NCBI RefSeq assembly: GCF_000772955.1
Contig: NZ_JPVO01000050.1
Location: 1 to 64,000, forward strand
DNA length: 64,000 bases
Direction: 5' to 3'
Source: Ureibacillus sinduriensis BLB-1 = JCM 15800
GTDB taxonomy: Bacteria > Bacillota > Bacilli > Bacillales_A > Planococcaceae
A program made the position numbers and the translations under genes. Position 1 is the first letter of the stretch; each line of letters begins with the position of its first letter. This document shows positions 45,400 through 53,445 of the stretch, one piece after another. The notes below the pieces were generated by a model that worked only from the letters and a program-made list of their open reading frames with translations, made no database searches and had not been told where the DNA came from.

Positions 45400-46310
45400 G
45401 TAAAAAATGGAGTATTACCGTCCCTGGGAGCACCGCCAATTTAGGGCCTGGCTTTGATTCCATCGGGCTTAGTTTAAACCTCTATCTAGAATTGACAGTG
45501 TCACTTGCAAAAAATTGGGAGATCATACATGTTTCCGATCACCTTCCACAAGATTTTGTGATTGAAGACCACTTAATCTATAAAATCGCCAAGGAAACTG
45601 CGGCCCGTTTTAAAAAGACATTGCCACCTTGTCGAATCGAGATGCGTAGTCAACTCCCTTATGCGAGAGGATTGGGCAGCAGCGCCGCAGCAATCGTTGC
45701 TGCAGTTGAACTAGCTAATCTTGTATGTGATTTGCAATTATCGATACAAGATAAGTTAAATATTTCTTCTCAATTTGAAGGTCATCCTGATAACGCCACT
45801 GCTTCCGTACTAGGCGGTTTAACAATTTCACAAATGGATGAGCAAGGGATCGTTGATACTATCCACGTAAAAGATATAGAAGCTTCTTTTGTTGTGTTTA
45901 TTCCAACCGTAGAGTTGAAAACGTCTGAAGCCCGCAAGGTATTACCTGCACAGTTCGATCGTAACTATGCCGTCCGCGCGAGTGCAAACGCCAATATGTT
46001 AGCAGCTTCGCTCATCTCGAAAGATTATGAACGTATAGGGAAATATATGGAATCCGACCTGTTCCATGAACCTTTCAGATCAAGCCTGATCCCAAATTTT
46101 GATGAAATACTTCGCACAGCCAAACAAGCCGGTGCTTATGGCACAGCACTAAGCGGAGCAGGACCAACCGTTATTTCAATCATTCCAAGCGCTATTGGGG
46201 CCCAATTTGTCTCAACAATGAAAAAACGTTTCCCTACACATGAAATTCTTTTAACTAAAGCTGATCACCAGGGTGTTTCCATACAAGTTCTCAATGATGT
46301 TTTCACTTAA
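45396..46310 (+). CDS. thrB: homoserine kinase
   Basis: 304 aa GHMP kinase. ATP-binding loop [22 protein letters not shown] near 90; N-terminal [17 protein letters not shown]-terminal [16 protein letters not shown]. Makes O-phosphohomoserine for ThrC. Translationally coupled to thrC. Confidence 0.96.
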   Translation: MSKKWSITVPGSTANLGPGFDSIGLSLNLYLELTVSLAKNWEIIHVSDHLPQDFVIEDHLIYKIAKETAARFKKTLPPCRIEMRSQLPYARGLGSSAAAIVAAVELANLVCDLQLSIQDKLNISSQFEGHPDNATASVLGGLTISQMDEQGIVDTIHVKDIEASFVVFIPTVELKTSEARKVLPAQFDRNYAVRASANANMLAASLISKDYERIGKYMESDLFHEPFRSSLIPNFDEILRTAKQAGAYGTALSGAGPTVISIIPSAIGAQFVSTMKKRFPTHEILLTKADHQGVSIQVLNDVFT

Positions 46311-46319
46311 AACATTAAT

Positions 46320-46367
46320 AAAGATGTCCAATGGTTCATATATATAACTATTGGACATCTTTTTCAT
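46320..46367 (+). terminator. terminator of thrCB
   Basis: Stem AAGATGTCCAAT / ATTGGACATCTT followed by TTTCATTTTG. Confidence 0.9.
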
Positions 46368-46470
46368 TTTGTCATGATTGTTGCTGTCCAACCTAGGTTT
46401 CACTAAGTTCGATCTAGGGGATAAAGGATTTAAGGGGATGTTTTAATAACGCTTAGAAAGGGGAATCGAG

Positions 46471-47112
46471 ATGAAAATTGGGATTATTGGGGCAACTGGT
46501 AAAGCCGGAAGCACTATTTTAACAGAAGCAAGAATGCGCCACCATGATGTAACTGCCATTGTTCGCAACAAAGATAAAATTACCAAGGAGCATGTCAATA
46601 TACTAGAAAAAGAAGTATTTGACTTAACCAAACAAGATTTACACCATTTTGATGTCGTCGTAAATGCATTTGGTTCACATCCAGGTGAAGAGCATCTACA
46701 CGTTGAGTTTGGTCGCTTCCTTATATCGCTTTTAGAAGGAAGCAGTACGAAGTTATTTGTAGTTGGAGGTGCTGGAAGTTTATTCATCGATGGTAAAACG
46801 AGGTTGATTGATATTCCGGACTATCCTGAAGAATATAGGGAAATAGCGGTCCAACAGTTACAAAATTTAGTAGATTTACAAAACTCCTCTATCAAATGGA
46901 CATTTTTAAGTCCCTCTGCACTGTTCGATTCCGATGGACCAAGAACAGGCCATTACATTTTAGGTAAAGACCATCTCTTACTAAACTCCCAACAGATAAG
47001 CTATGTCAGCTATGCAGATTACGCAGTAGCTGTACTGGATGAAATTGAAAGTCCAGTTCATGAAAATACGCGTTTTACAGTTGCTTCCGAAAACGCAACG
47101 AGCAGCTCGTAG
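46471..47112 (+). CDS. NAD(P)-binding atypical SDR (NmrA/YwnB-like)
   Basis: 213 aa. N-terminal dinucleotide-binding motif GIIGATGKAGSTI, then VVVNAFGSHPG and KLFVVGGAGSLF. The C-terminal part YVSYADYAVAVLDEIE is typical of this atypical short-chain dehydrogenase group, which lacks the usual YxxxK site. Ribosome site AAAGGGG. Enzymatic role unknown. Confidence 0.85.
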   Translation: MKIGIIGATGKAGSTILTEARMRHHDVTAIVRNKDKITKEHVNILEKEVFDLTKQDLHHFDVVVNAFGSHPGEEHLHVEFGRFLISLLEGSSTKLFVVGGAGSLFIDGKTRLIDIPDYPEEYREIAVQQLQNLVDLQNSSIKWTFLSPSALFDSDGPRTGHYILGKDHLLLNSQQISYVSYADYAVAVLDEIESPVHENTRFTVASENATSSS

Positions 47113-47157
47113 CATTACTCCATAGAGACAATGCCAAACCGGCGTATTGACTATAAA

Positions 47158-47198
47158 GAATGCCCTTAAAGTCATCTACTGTCTTTAAGGGCATTTAA
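47158..47198. terminator. bidirectional terminator, SDR / zupT
   Basis: Stem AATGCCCTTAAAG / CTTTAAGGGCATTT between convergent genes. Confidence 0.88.
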
Positions 47199-47223
47199 TA
47201 ATTTGAAAAGGAACTTTTCCTTG

Positions 47224-48042
47224 TTATGCTAATAACAATAGGCTCAGTGCCATCACAGCCATTCCTGTAACTAATCCATAAATCGATAAGTGAGTTTCAT
47301 CATATTTTTTAGCCGCTGGTAGAAGTTCATCCAGCGAAATAAAGACCATGATCCCAGCTACAGCTGCAAATACAATTCCAAACATCGTATCGGTTAAAAA
47401 TGGCATCAGGATCAAATATGCGACGATAGCCCCTACCGGCTCAGCCAAACCCGATAGAAATGAAAGTTTGAACGCCTTTTTCCGGATTCCGGTTGCAAAG
47501 AAGATTGGAATGGCAACTGCAATCCCTTCAGGAATATTGTGAATCGCAACAGCTATGGCAATGGCAATTCCGACGCTTGGATCTTGCATAGCCGACATAA
47601 AGGTAGCGATACCTTCTGGGAAGTTGTGAATCGCAATTGCCAATGCTGTGAACATTCCCATTTTCATCAGTTTATCTTCATCCACGACCCGTGCACCAGA
47701 TTCTGCAGCATGCACATCCTCCACAGTTTTTACCTCATGCGGATTATTCTTTGTGGGTATAAAGCGGTCAATCAATGCAATAAATACTATCCCCCCAAAG
47801 AACCCCATTACCGTCAGCCAATATCCTTGGGATTCCCCATGCGCTGCCACCAGGGCATCTTTAGCCTTAACAAAGATTTCTATTAAAGAGACATAAATCA
47901 TAACACCTGCGGAAAAACCTAAAGCGACAGAAAGAAATTTCTTGTTCGTACGTGAAGTAAAGAAAGCAATAAGTGCCCCCACCCCAGTAGCCAAACCAGC
48001 AAACAAGGTCAAACCTAAAGCTAAAAGTACATTACCTTCCAT
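47224..48042 (-). CDS. zupT: ZIP-family zinc/divalent metal transporter (ZupT)
   Basis: 272 aa, eight membrane helices. The paired metal-site motifs of ZupT are present: AIAIHNFPEGIATFM near 138 and AVAIHNIPEGIAVAIPIF near 168. A cytosolic loop near 105-115 carries charged residues and His. Mediates uptake of Zn2+ and other divalent ions. Ribosome site GAGGAG. Confidence 0.92.
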   Translation of the reverse strand: MEGNVLLALGLTLFAGLATGVGALIAFFTSRTNKKFLSVALGFSAGVMIYVSLIEIFVKAKDALVAAHGESQGYWLTVMGFFGGIVFIALIDRFIPTKNNPHEVKTVEDVHAAESGARVVDEDKLMKMGMFTALAIAIHNFPEGIATFMSAMQDPSVGIAIAIAVAIHNIPEGIAVAIPIFFATGIRKKAFKLSFLSGLAEPVGAIVAYLILMPFLTDTMFGIVFAAVAGIMVFISLDELLPAAKKYDETHLSIYGLVTGMAVMALSLLLLA

Positions 48043-48223
48043 TTCGTTATTAGTCTCCTCTTTTACTATGATACTACTATTATATACCTAGAAGTTTCCT
48101 TTGTGCAACTTTTTTTACCAAAGCGATATGTTGTGCATAAGGAAAACTTTAAGAACAAAGCATCACTGATCTTATTTCTTAATAGCCACACGTATTTTTT
48201 CGTACCCATTGCTAGAAAAAATA

Positions 48224-48402
48224 CAGCTATTATAGGTGTTGCAGACTGTTGACAAACGCTTTCATCCTGCGTTGGTTGTCTGCCAAGCATTTTTCAAGAC
48301 AGTCTGGGTAATTTTTTATTGAAGGAAATTGCCTTAAAAAACGTGTAGACAAAGTCGAAGATCGACTTTATCTACACTCTGATACACCTATTATAGGTGT
48401 TG
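48224..48402. repeat. structured element flanked by 15-bp direct repeats
   Basis: CTATTATAGGTGTTG occurs at 48227-48241 and 48388-48402. The second copy lies in the palindrome ACACCTATTATAGGTGT. Between them are hairpins at 48241-48283 (GCAGAC..ACAAACGC / GCGTT..GTCTGC) and 48343-48377 (GTGTAGACAAAGTCG / CGACTTTATCTACAC). No protein gene. Could be a mobile-element remnant, a MITE-like repeat or an RNA. Confidence 0.55.
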
Positions 48403-48493
48403 TTAATTATCATATTATCCTTTAGGGTGCTTTGTTCGTACAAACACCTAGATTACGAAACAAGTGAATTCTTCATATTAACAAGTAGAGTAT

Positions 48494-48535
48494 AAAAAAA
48501 AGCCCCAAAAGCTGTTTTTCACAACCCTTGGGACT
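48494..48535 (-). terminator. terminator of the heme-monooxygenase gene
   Basis: Reverse strand stem AGTCCCAAGG / CTTTTGGGGCT followed by TTTTTTTATAC. Confidence 0.82.
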
Positions 48536-48545
48536 ACCAAACCTT

Positions 48546-48878
48546 CTATTCCACTACTATGTAGTTACCATGTTCCATGCTGATAACGTATTCCGGTTTT
48601 GGAGGCTTCCCTCCATGTTCTTTAATTTTTTCTTTATGGCCGGCAATGTGCTCAGGACTCTTTTCCCATGCTTTCCAAGCCTCTTCAGACTCCCAACGGA
48701 TAATCATGATCACTTCTTCTTCTCCACGGCGCACATTTTTCACAAGAAGCTCGCGACTGATAAATCCTTCTCGTTGTTCGATTATAGAAGGACCTTCCCC
48801 CTCTTTCTTTTTGAAACGCTCCAATATTTTATCTGAATTTCCTTCTGTTAACGTCCACTTACGAATTTGAACAAACAT
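48546..48878 (-). CDS. heme-degrading monooxygenase (HmoA/IsdG type)
   Basis: 110 aa ABM-fold protein. MFVQIRKWTLTEG, QREGFISRELLVKNVRRGEEEVIMIIRWESEEAWKAW and EKSPEHIAGHKE closely follow B. subtilis HmoA, the His of HIAGHKE being the likely heme ligand. ATG 48878 follows AAGGAGG. Lies downstream of the Fur-controlled yclQ gene, with a terminator-like hairpin between, so an iron-release role fits the context. Confidence 0.85.
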   Translation of the reverse strand: MFVQIRKWTLTEGNSDKILERFKKKEGEGPSIIEQREGFISRELLVKNVRRGEEEVIMIIRWESEEAWKAWEKSPEHIAGHKEKIKEHGGKPPKPEYVISMEHGNYIVVE

Positions 48879-48904
48879 GGCTATTTCCTCCTTATATTTA
48901 AGAT

Positions 48905-48932
48905 AAGGCCACCCCAAAATTGGGATAGCCTT
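48905..48932 (-). terminator. probable terminator of yclQ
   Basis: Reverse strand stem AAGGC..TCCCAA / TTGGG..GCCTT with a weak T-tail (ATCTTAAATAT); read-through into the monooxygenase gene is likely. Confidence 0.5.
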
Positions 48933-48943
48933 CTTTGATGTGT

Positions 48944-49984
48944 TTATTTTAATTCATCCAAAATTTCCTGGATTTTAGCAAGCTCTGATTGTAACCCGCC
49001 TCCACTTAAATACCAAAGTGGTCCATCTAAGTAAACAATTTTATCATTTTTATATGCAACAGTTTCTTTTATAATGTCATTTTCCATATCCTTGTCGATG
49101 TTGGATGTATCGCCAACTGCTGCTGTACGGTCGATTACGAATAATACTTGAGGGTCGAACTCTAAAATTGCTTCAAAGCCGAAGTCTGAACCATGTGAAG
49201 ATGATGCAATATCTTCCGTTACAGGAGTGAATCCATAAATATCATAGATATAACCGAAACGTGATTCTTTGGCAAATCCAGCTAATTTACCTTCATTGTA
49301 CATTGTTACTAATGAAGTATCATATTGGGAACTTAATGCTTTTACTTCCTCAATTGCTGAGTCGATTTTTGCAACATGCTCTTGGACTTCGGCTTCTTTA
49401 CCGAACATTTGAGCTGCAATTTCAGTCGATGCCAAGAAAGTGTTCCAATAATCATCTTGGTTCGTCCCAACGAAGATTACATTAGGAGTAATTTCTTTTA
49501 ATTGATCATAGAATGCTGCTTGGCGGCCAGAAATGAAAATTACGTCCGGTTCTAAAGCGGCGATATCTTCAAGTAATGGAGTTTTTAAATTCCCAACGCT
49601 AGCATACTCATCACTGTCATATTTAGAAAGGTGCTCTGGCAGTGTAGAATCTTTAGGTACACCAACAATCCCTTCAACCCCAATTGCATCTAATGTATCC
49701 AGGAATCCATAATCAAATACAACCATTTTTTTCGGCATTTCTTCTAGTGTTACATCTTCAAAAGCGATTGTACCAGTTTTTTCATCTTCAGTAGAAGCAA
49801 TTGTTGGAGATATTGTCATCGGGTAAACAGGACCCTCTGCATTTTCAGTTGTATCTTCAGTAGCTGATTGTTCTTCTGTCTGCGTGTCAGCATTTGATTC
49901 CTTTGATTCGTCAGATCCACCGCATGCTGCAAGAACAAATAATAGACTTGCTAAAATTACACTTAGTAATTTCCAATTTTTCAT
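48944..49984 (-). CDS. yclQ: siderophore-binding lipoprotein (YclQ/FatB-like)
   Basis: 346 aa. Lipoprotein signal FVLAAC (Cys 21), a Glu/Thr-rich linker, then a periplasmic-binding FeCT fold: PKKMVVFDYGFLDTLDAIGV, LLEDIAALEPDVIFISGRQ, and WYLSGGGLQSELAKI. Most like the petrobactin-type binding protein YclQ. It has its own sigma-A promoter with a perfect Fur box over the start region and is separated from the permease/ATPase genes by a terminator. Confidence 0.88.
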   Translation of the reverse strand: MKNWKLLSVILASLLFVLAACGGSDESKESNADTQTEEQSATEDTTENAEGPVYPMTISPTIASTEDEKTGTIAFEDVTLEEMPKKMVVFDYGFLDTLDAIGVEGIVGVPKDSTLPEHLSKYDSDEYASVGNLKTPLLEDIAALEPDVIFISGRQAAFYDQLKEITPNVIFVGTNQDDYWNTFLASTEIAAQMFGKEAEVQEHVAKIDSAIEEVKALSSQYDTSLVTMYNEGKLAGFAKESRFGYIYDIYGFTPVTEDIASSSHGSDFGFEAILEFDPQVLFVIDRTAAVGDTSNIDKDMENDIIKETVAYKNDKIVYLDGPLWYLSGGGLQSELAKIQEILDELK

Positions 49985-50013
49985 TTTTATTTCTCTCCTA
50001 TCTATCTTTTCGC

Positions 50014-50032
50014 GATAATGATAATCATTATC
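50014..50032. promoter_or_regulatory. Fur box of yclQ
   Basis: GATAATGATAATCATTATC: exact match to the 19-bp Fur consensus, 16-34 nt downstream of the -10 element, where bound Fur would block transcription. Confidence 0.92.
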
Positions 50033-50047
50033 AACTAACTAATTGAA

Positions 50048-50075
50048 ATTATAGCACTTAGACATGAAAGGTCAA
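50048..50075 (-). promoter_or_regulatory. sigma-A promoter of yclQ
   Basis: Reverse strand TTGACC, 16-nt spacer, TATAAT, with TG just upstream of the spacer's end region; directly precedes the Fur box. Confidence 0.78.
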
Positions 50076-50105
50076 CACCTTTTTCAAAATCTTTCGCTCA
50101 TTTTA

Positions 50106-50155
50106 TAAAAAAATGATTTAGAAAAGTATGTTTACCAAAACTTCTCTAAATCATT
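50106..50155 (-). terminator. terminator of yclNOP
   Basis: Reverse strand stem AATGATTTAGAGAAGT / ACTTTTCTAAATCATT followed by TTTTTATAAAA, 6 nt after the yclP stop. Confidence 0.88.
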
Positions 50156-50160
50156 AATCA

Positions 50161-50928
50161 TTACGAATGCGAGTTAAAATAAACGCATATGCGGCATCCA
50201 TTTTGCTCCTGCACTGGGATGTTCATATCATATATTTCACGTAGGGCCTCGGAGTTAATGATCTCGTTAGTTGGTCCATCCTTAACTACTCTGCCATTTT
50301 TTAGAGCAACAATATTATCCGAGTATACCGAGGCAAAATTAATATCATGCAATACAATGACCACCGTTTTGCCAAGATCATCAACGAGCTTGCGCAATAT
50401 TTTCATAATTTGAACAGAATGCTTCATATCAAGATTATTTAATGGCTCATCCAGAAGGATATATTCCGTATCTTGGGCAATTACCATAGCGATAAACGCC
50501 CGTTGTTTTTGCCCGCCTGACAATTCATCCAAAAACTTATCTTGCATATCCGTCAAATTCATATAGGCAATCGCTTGATCTACAAATTGTTCATCTTCTG
50601 TCGTTAAACGACCTTTCGAATAGGGATACCGACCAAAAGAGACAAGCTCACGAATCGTTAACCGCACATTAAGAAAATTTGCCTGCTTTAATATAGAAAC
50701 CCGCTTTGCGAATTCATCGGACTTCCATTTTTTCACATCGTTTTTATCCAGCAATACTTCGCCTGTATCCGCATCCAGTAAGCGGCTAACCATTGATAAG
50801 AGAGTAGATTTTCCCGCACCATTTGGTCCGATAAATGAAGTAATGGCTCCTGGCTGAATTTTAATGGAAACGTCTTCCACAACAGGTTTGTTACCAAATC
50901 TCTTTGTTAATCCTTTGATTTCAATCAT
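50161..50928 (-). CDS. yclP: iron-siderophore ABC transporter ATPase (YclP-like)
   Basis: 255 aa. Walker A GPNGAGKST, signature LSGGQKQR, Walker B YILLDEPLNNLD and the H-loop VLHDINF. FepC-type ATPase. Overlaps yclO by 4 nt (ATGA), so it is coupled to the permeases. Confidence 0.93.
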   Translation of the reverse strand: MIEIKGLTKRFGNKPVVEDVSIKIQPGAITSFIGPNGAGKSTLLSMVSRLLDADTGEVLLDKNDVKKWKSDEFAKRVSILKQANFLNVRLTIRELVSFGRYPYSKGRLTTEDEQFVDQAIAYMNLTDMQDKFLDELSGGQKQRAFIAMVIAQDTEYILLDEPLNNLDMKHSVQIMKILRKLVDDLGKTVVIVLHDINFASVYSDNIVALKNGRVVKDGPTNEIINSEALREIYDMNIPVQEQNGCRICVYFNSHS

Positions 50929-51878
50929 CCTGCTGCCCTACTTTCCTTTAATAATAGATAAATAAAGTAAATACCACCGACAAAGTTAATAATCACACTC
51001 AATGTCGTATTCATCTCAAAGATATGCTCAACAATGAACTGTCCACCGACTAGAGCGATCACACTTATTAAGCCTGCGCCCAAAATCAGTATAGAGTGCT
51101 TGTATGTGACCAAAAATTGGTACGATAGATTTGCAACAATTAAGCCAAAGAATGTAATTGGTCCAACTAATGCCGTTGAAGTGGCAATCAGAACCGAAGA
51201 TAATATTAAAACGTTCAGGACGAGACGATCATAGTTTATCCCTAAATTGATGGCATTCTCCCGACCAAGTGACATAACGTCCAATTGGCCCATTATACGG
51301 TAACCGTATGCAAATGCAAGTAATAGAATACCAATCGAAATATATAGCAACTCTACTTTAATATTTGTGAAGCTAGCAAATAGTCTACTTTGCAAACTTA
51401 AATATTCAACGGGATCGATTAGCACCTGTAAGAAAGAAACTAGACTGCCAAGGAATGTGCCCAATATCATTCCGATTAATAATAATAAATATATCGGATG
51501 CTTATCTGCACGGAAAAGGAAGCGATATAAAATCAATGCAAATAATATCATCGCCACAATCGATACAGCAAAATTAAGATATTGGTTCACTACCCAGATA
51601 GAGACCGATCCTGCAAAGAAGAAAATTAGCGTCTGCACAACTTCGAACATCGAGTCGATGCCCATAACTGAAGGAGTCAAAATTCGGTTATGTGTAATGG
51701 TCTGGAACACCACTGTCGAGTATGCGATTGCAAATCCGGTGATTACCATTGCCCCCACACGCATCATGCGTCGAGGAAAGGCATAATCAAACCCGCCTTT
51801 AATATCATAAAATCCATATAATAAAATACAGATAAGTGCTATAACTGTTAAAATAATAAGCTTTGTACTATTTCGCAT
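50925..51878 (-). CDS. yclO: iron-siderophore ABC permease (YclO-like)
   Basis: 317 aa FecCD-family permease with 9-10 membrane helices. Conserved RMMRVGAMVITGFAIAYSTVVFQT and SLGRENAINLGINYDRLVLNV; the coupling region is VALVGPITFFGLIVANLSYQF. Overlaps yclN by 11 nt and yclP by 4 nt. Confidence 0.9.
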   Translation of the reverse strand: MRNSTKLIILTVIALICILLYGFYDIKGGFDYAFPRRMMRVGAMVITGFAIAYSTVVFQTITHNRILTPSVMGIDSMFEVVQTLIFFFAGSVSIWVVNQYLNFAVSIVAMILFALILYRFLFRADKHPIYLLLLIGMILGTFLGSLVSFLQVLIDPVEYLSLQSRLFASFTNIKVELLYISIGILLLAFAYGYRIMGQLDVMSLGRENAINLGINYDRLVLNVLILSSVLIATSTALVGPITFFGLIVANLSYQFLVTYKHSILILGAGLISVIALVGGQFIVEHIFEMNTTLSVIINFVGGIYFIYLLLKESRAAG

Positions 51879-52821
51879 ATGCTCTCCCCCTAATTAGCAT
51901 AATTAAGAAGATTACACTGCCGATTACCGCGACTGTCACATTCACCGGAATTTCGTATGGATAAATAATCACACGTCCGATAATGTCGCAGATTAATAGG
52001 AAAACGATCCCCAGTACAGCTGTATGCGGGATAGTTTTTCGCAAGTTATCGCCCATATAGAGGGAAACGATATTCGGTACGATTAACCCTAAAAAAGGGA
52101 TTACCCCTACCGTCAGGACAACCGTAGTTGCAATTATCGCCACCAGAATAAGGCCAATGTTTAGGACAAATTTATAACTTAATCCTAAATTTTTGGCAAA
52201 GTCTTCTCCCATGCCCGCAACCGTAAATTTATTGGCATAAAGATAAGCTAAAATAACGGCAGGTATACTCAGATAAAGAAGCTCATAACGGCCTGCAATA
52301 ACCAAGGTGAAGCTGCCCATTAACCATGAGCTGATATTTTGCAGCAAATCTGCTTCATATGCGAAGAACGTCGTAATCGAGGATAGAATGTTTCCGTACA
52401 TAATCCCGATTAACGGTACAAAAATAACATCTTTAAATTTAATTCGATCTAAAATTTGCATGAAAAGCAAAGTTCCAATTAACGCAAACGCAAAACTGAA
52501 AATAACTTGCTGTGTGTACGTTACATTAGTAAAGAACAACATCGAAATGAGAATCCCTAACTTAGCAGCATCCAATGTTCCTGCTGTTGTTGGAGAAACG
52601 AATTTGTTTCGACTTAAGCTCTGCATGATTAAGCCCGCAATACTCATCCCTACACCCGCTAAAATAATCGCAATTAGACGTGGCACACGACTGATTAAGA
52701 AAATTTGCATTTCCCGTGAATCCCAATTAAGCAAATCACTAGGTTTTATATCAATCGCACCAATAAAGAGCGAAATAAACGACAGGATGACTGCTGCGAT
52801 TATTAACATCCACAGTCTCAT
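51868..52821 (-). CDS. yclN: iron-siderophore ABC permease (YclN-like)
   Basis: 317 aa from ATG 52821 (MRLWMLII), 6 nt after GGGG; the ATG at 52833 is a possible alternative. FecCD permease: SRVPRLIAIILAGVGMSIAGLIMQSL, MGEDFAKNLGLSYKFVLNIG and GVIPFLGLIVPNIVSLYMGDN. Pairs with YclO as the heterodimeric channel. First gene of the operon, behind a sigma-A promoter flanked by two Fur boxes. Confidence 0.9.
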   Translation of the reverse strand: MRLWMLIIAAVILSFISLFIGAIDIKPSDLLNWDSREMQIFLISRVPRLIAIILAGVGMSIAGLIMQSLSRNKFVSPTTAGTLDAAKLGILISMLFFTNVTYTQQVIFSFAFALIGTLLFMQILDRIKFKDVIFVPLIGIMYGNILSSITTFFAYEADLLQNISSWLMGSFTLVIAGRYELLYLSIPAVILAYLYANKFTVAGMGEDFAKNLGLSYKFVLNIGLILVAIIATTVVLTVGVIPFLGLIVPNIVSLYMGDNLRKTIPHTAVLGIVFLLICDIIGRVIIYPYEIPVNVTVAVIGSVIFLIMLIRGRAYAK

Positions 52822-52858
52822 TTTTATCCCCATATTCTTTTTATTCTCAAGTATGTAA

Positions 52859-52873
52859 TGAAAATAATTCTCA
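52859..52873. promoter_or_regulatory. Fur box (7-1-7) downstream of the yclN promoter
   Basis: TGAAAATAATTCTCA matches TGATAATNATTATCA at all but two positions. Confidence 0.65.
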
Positions 52874-52891
52874 ACCTCGAGTTCATCTATT

Positions 52892-52921
52892 AGTATATCT
52901 TATTGAATCAAAAAAAATCAA
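52892..52921 (-). promoter_or_regulatory. sigma-A promoter of yclNOP
   Basis: Reverse strand TTGATT, 18-nt spacer, TATACT, between two Fur boxes. Confidence 0.6.
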
Positions 52922-52930
52922 TAATGGATT

Positions 52931-52949
52931 GAGAATGATAATCATTGAA
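52931..52949. promoter_or_regulatory. Fur box upstream of the yclN promoter
   Basis: GAGAATGATAATCATTGAA matches the 19-bp Fur consensus at 15 positions, with the core AATGATAATCATT intact. It lies just upstream of the -35. Confidence 0.7.
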
Positions 52950-53351
52950 TTATCAAAAGATATAGTATTAAGAGTCAACGTCCACTTTTTCTCCCACAGA
53001 GGAAGTGCAGATCTTAACTTTATTTGTATTTGCTTTATGTTGGTGCCAAAAGATACATAATAATTTTAGAAAAAACCGAGTTTATCTATGGTCTTTTCTT
53101 TTAAAATACTGTCAACAGTTTTAGATAGAGTAAGTCGTTTTCATTCCGGTGGACGCAAGATGAAGTCTATGTGGAAGTTTGCTGATGAAGCCCTTTTGGT
53201 AGTTTTTTTGTGAAAGAAAAGGGCTTGTTCCATGGGCGTGGTCAAATCCTATCGTCTCTTCGTTGTGCGAGATATCGGTCGACACGCTATTCCCGCAGAA
53301 GTAGCAGTCATTATCAACTACTATCTAGCTAACTTTATACTCTATAAAAAT
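52950..53351. other. intergenic, possibly decayed sequence
   Basis: About 400 bp. An unusual GC-richer patch at 53140-53330 contains a hairpin AAGCCCTTTT / AAAAGGGCTT (53187-53227) without a T-run. A 46-codon frame at 53232-53372 has no ribosome site and runs into the next terminator. Nothing else is supported. Confidence 0.4.
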
Positions 53352-53395
53352 GACAAAAGGCTTTCAGAGTGAAATTCTCTTGAAAGCCTTTTGTC
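53352..53395 (-). terminator. terminator of the DUF5068 lipoprotein gene
   Basis: Long stem GACAAAAGGCTTTCA / TGAAAGCCTTTTGTC. Confidence 0.82.
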
Positions 53396-53445
53396 GACAA
53401 TCTAATCCCATATTACAGGAATGGTATGTGTTCCTATATCATTTA

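Noticed and set aside
53232-53372. 46-codon forward frame
   Set aside because: No ribosome site and it runs through the terminator of the convergent gene.
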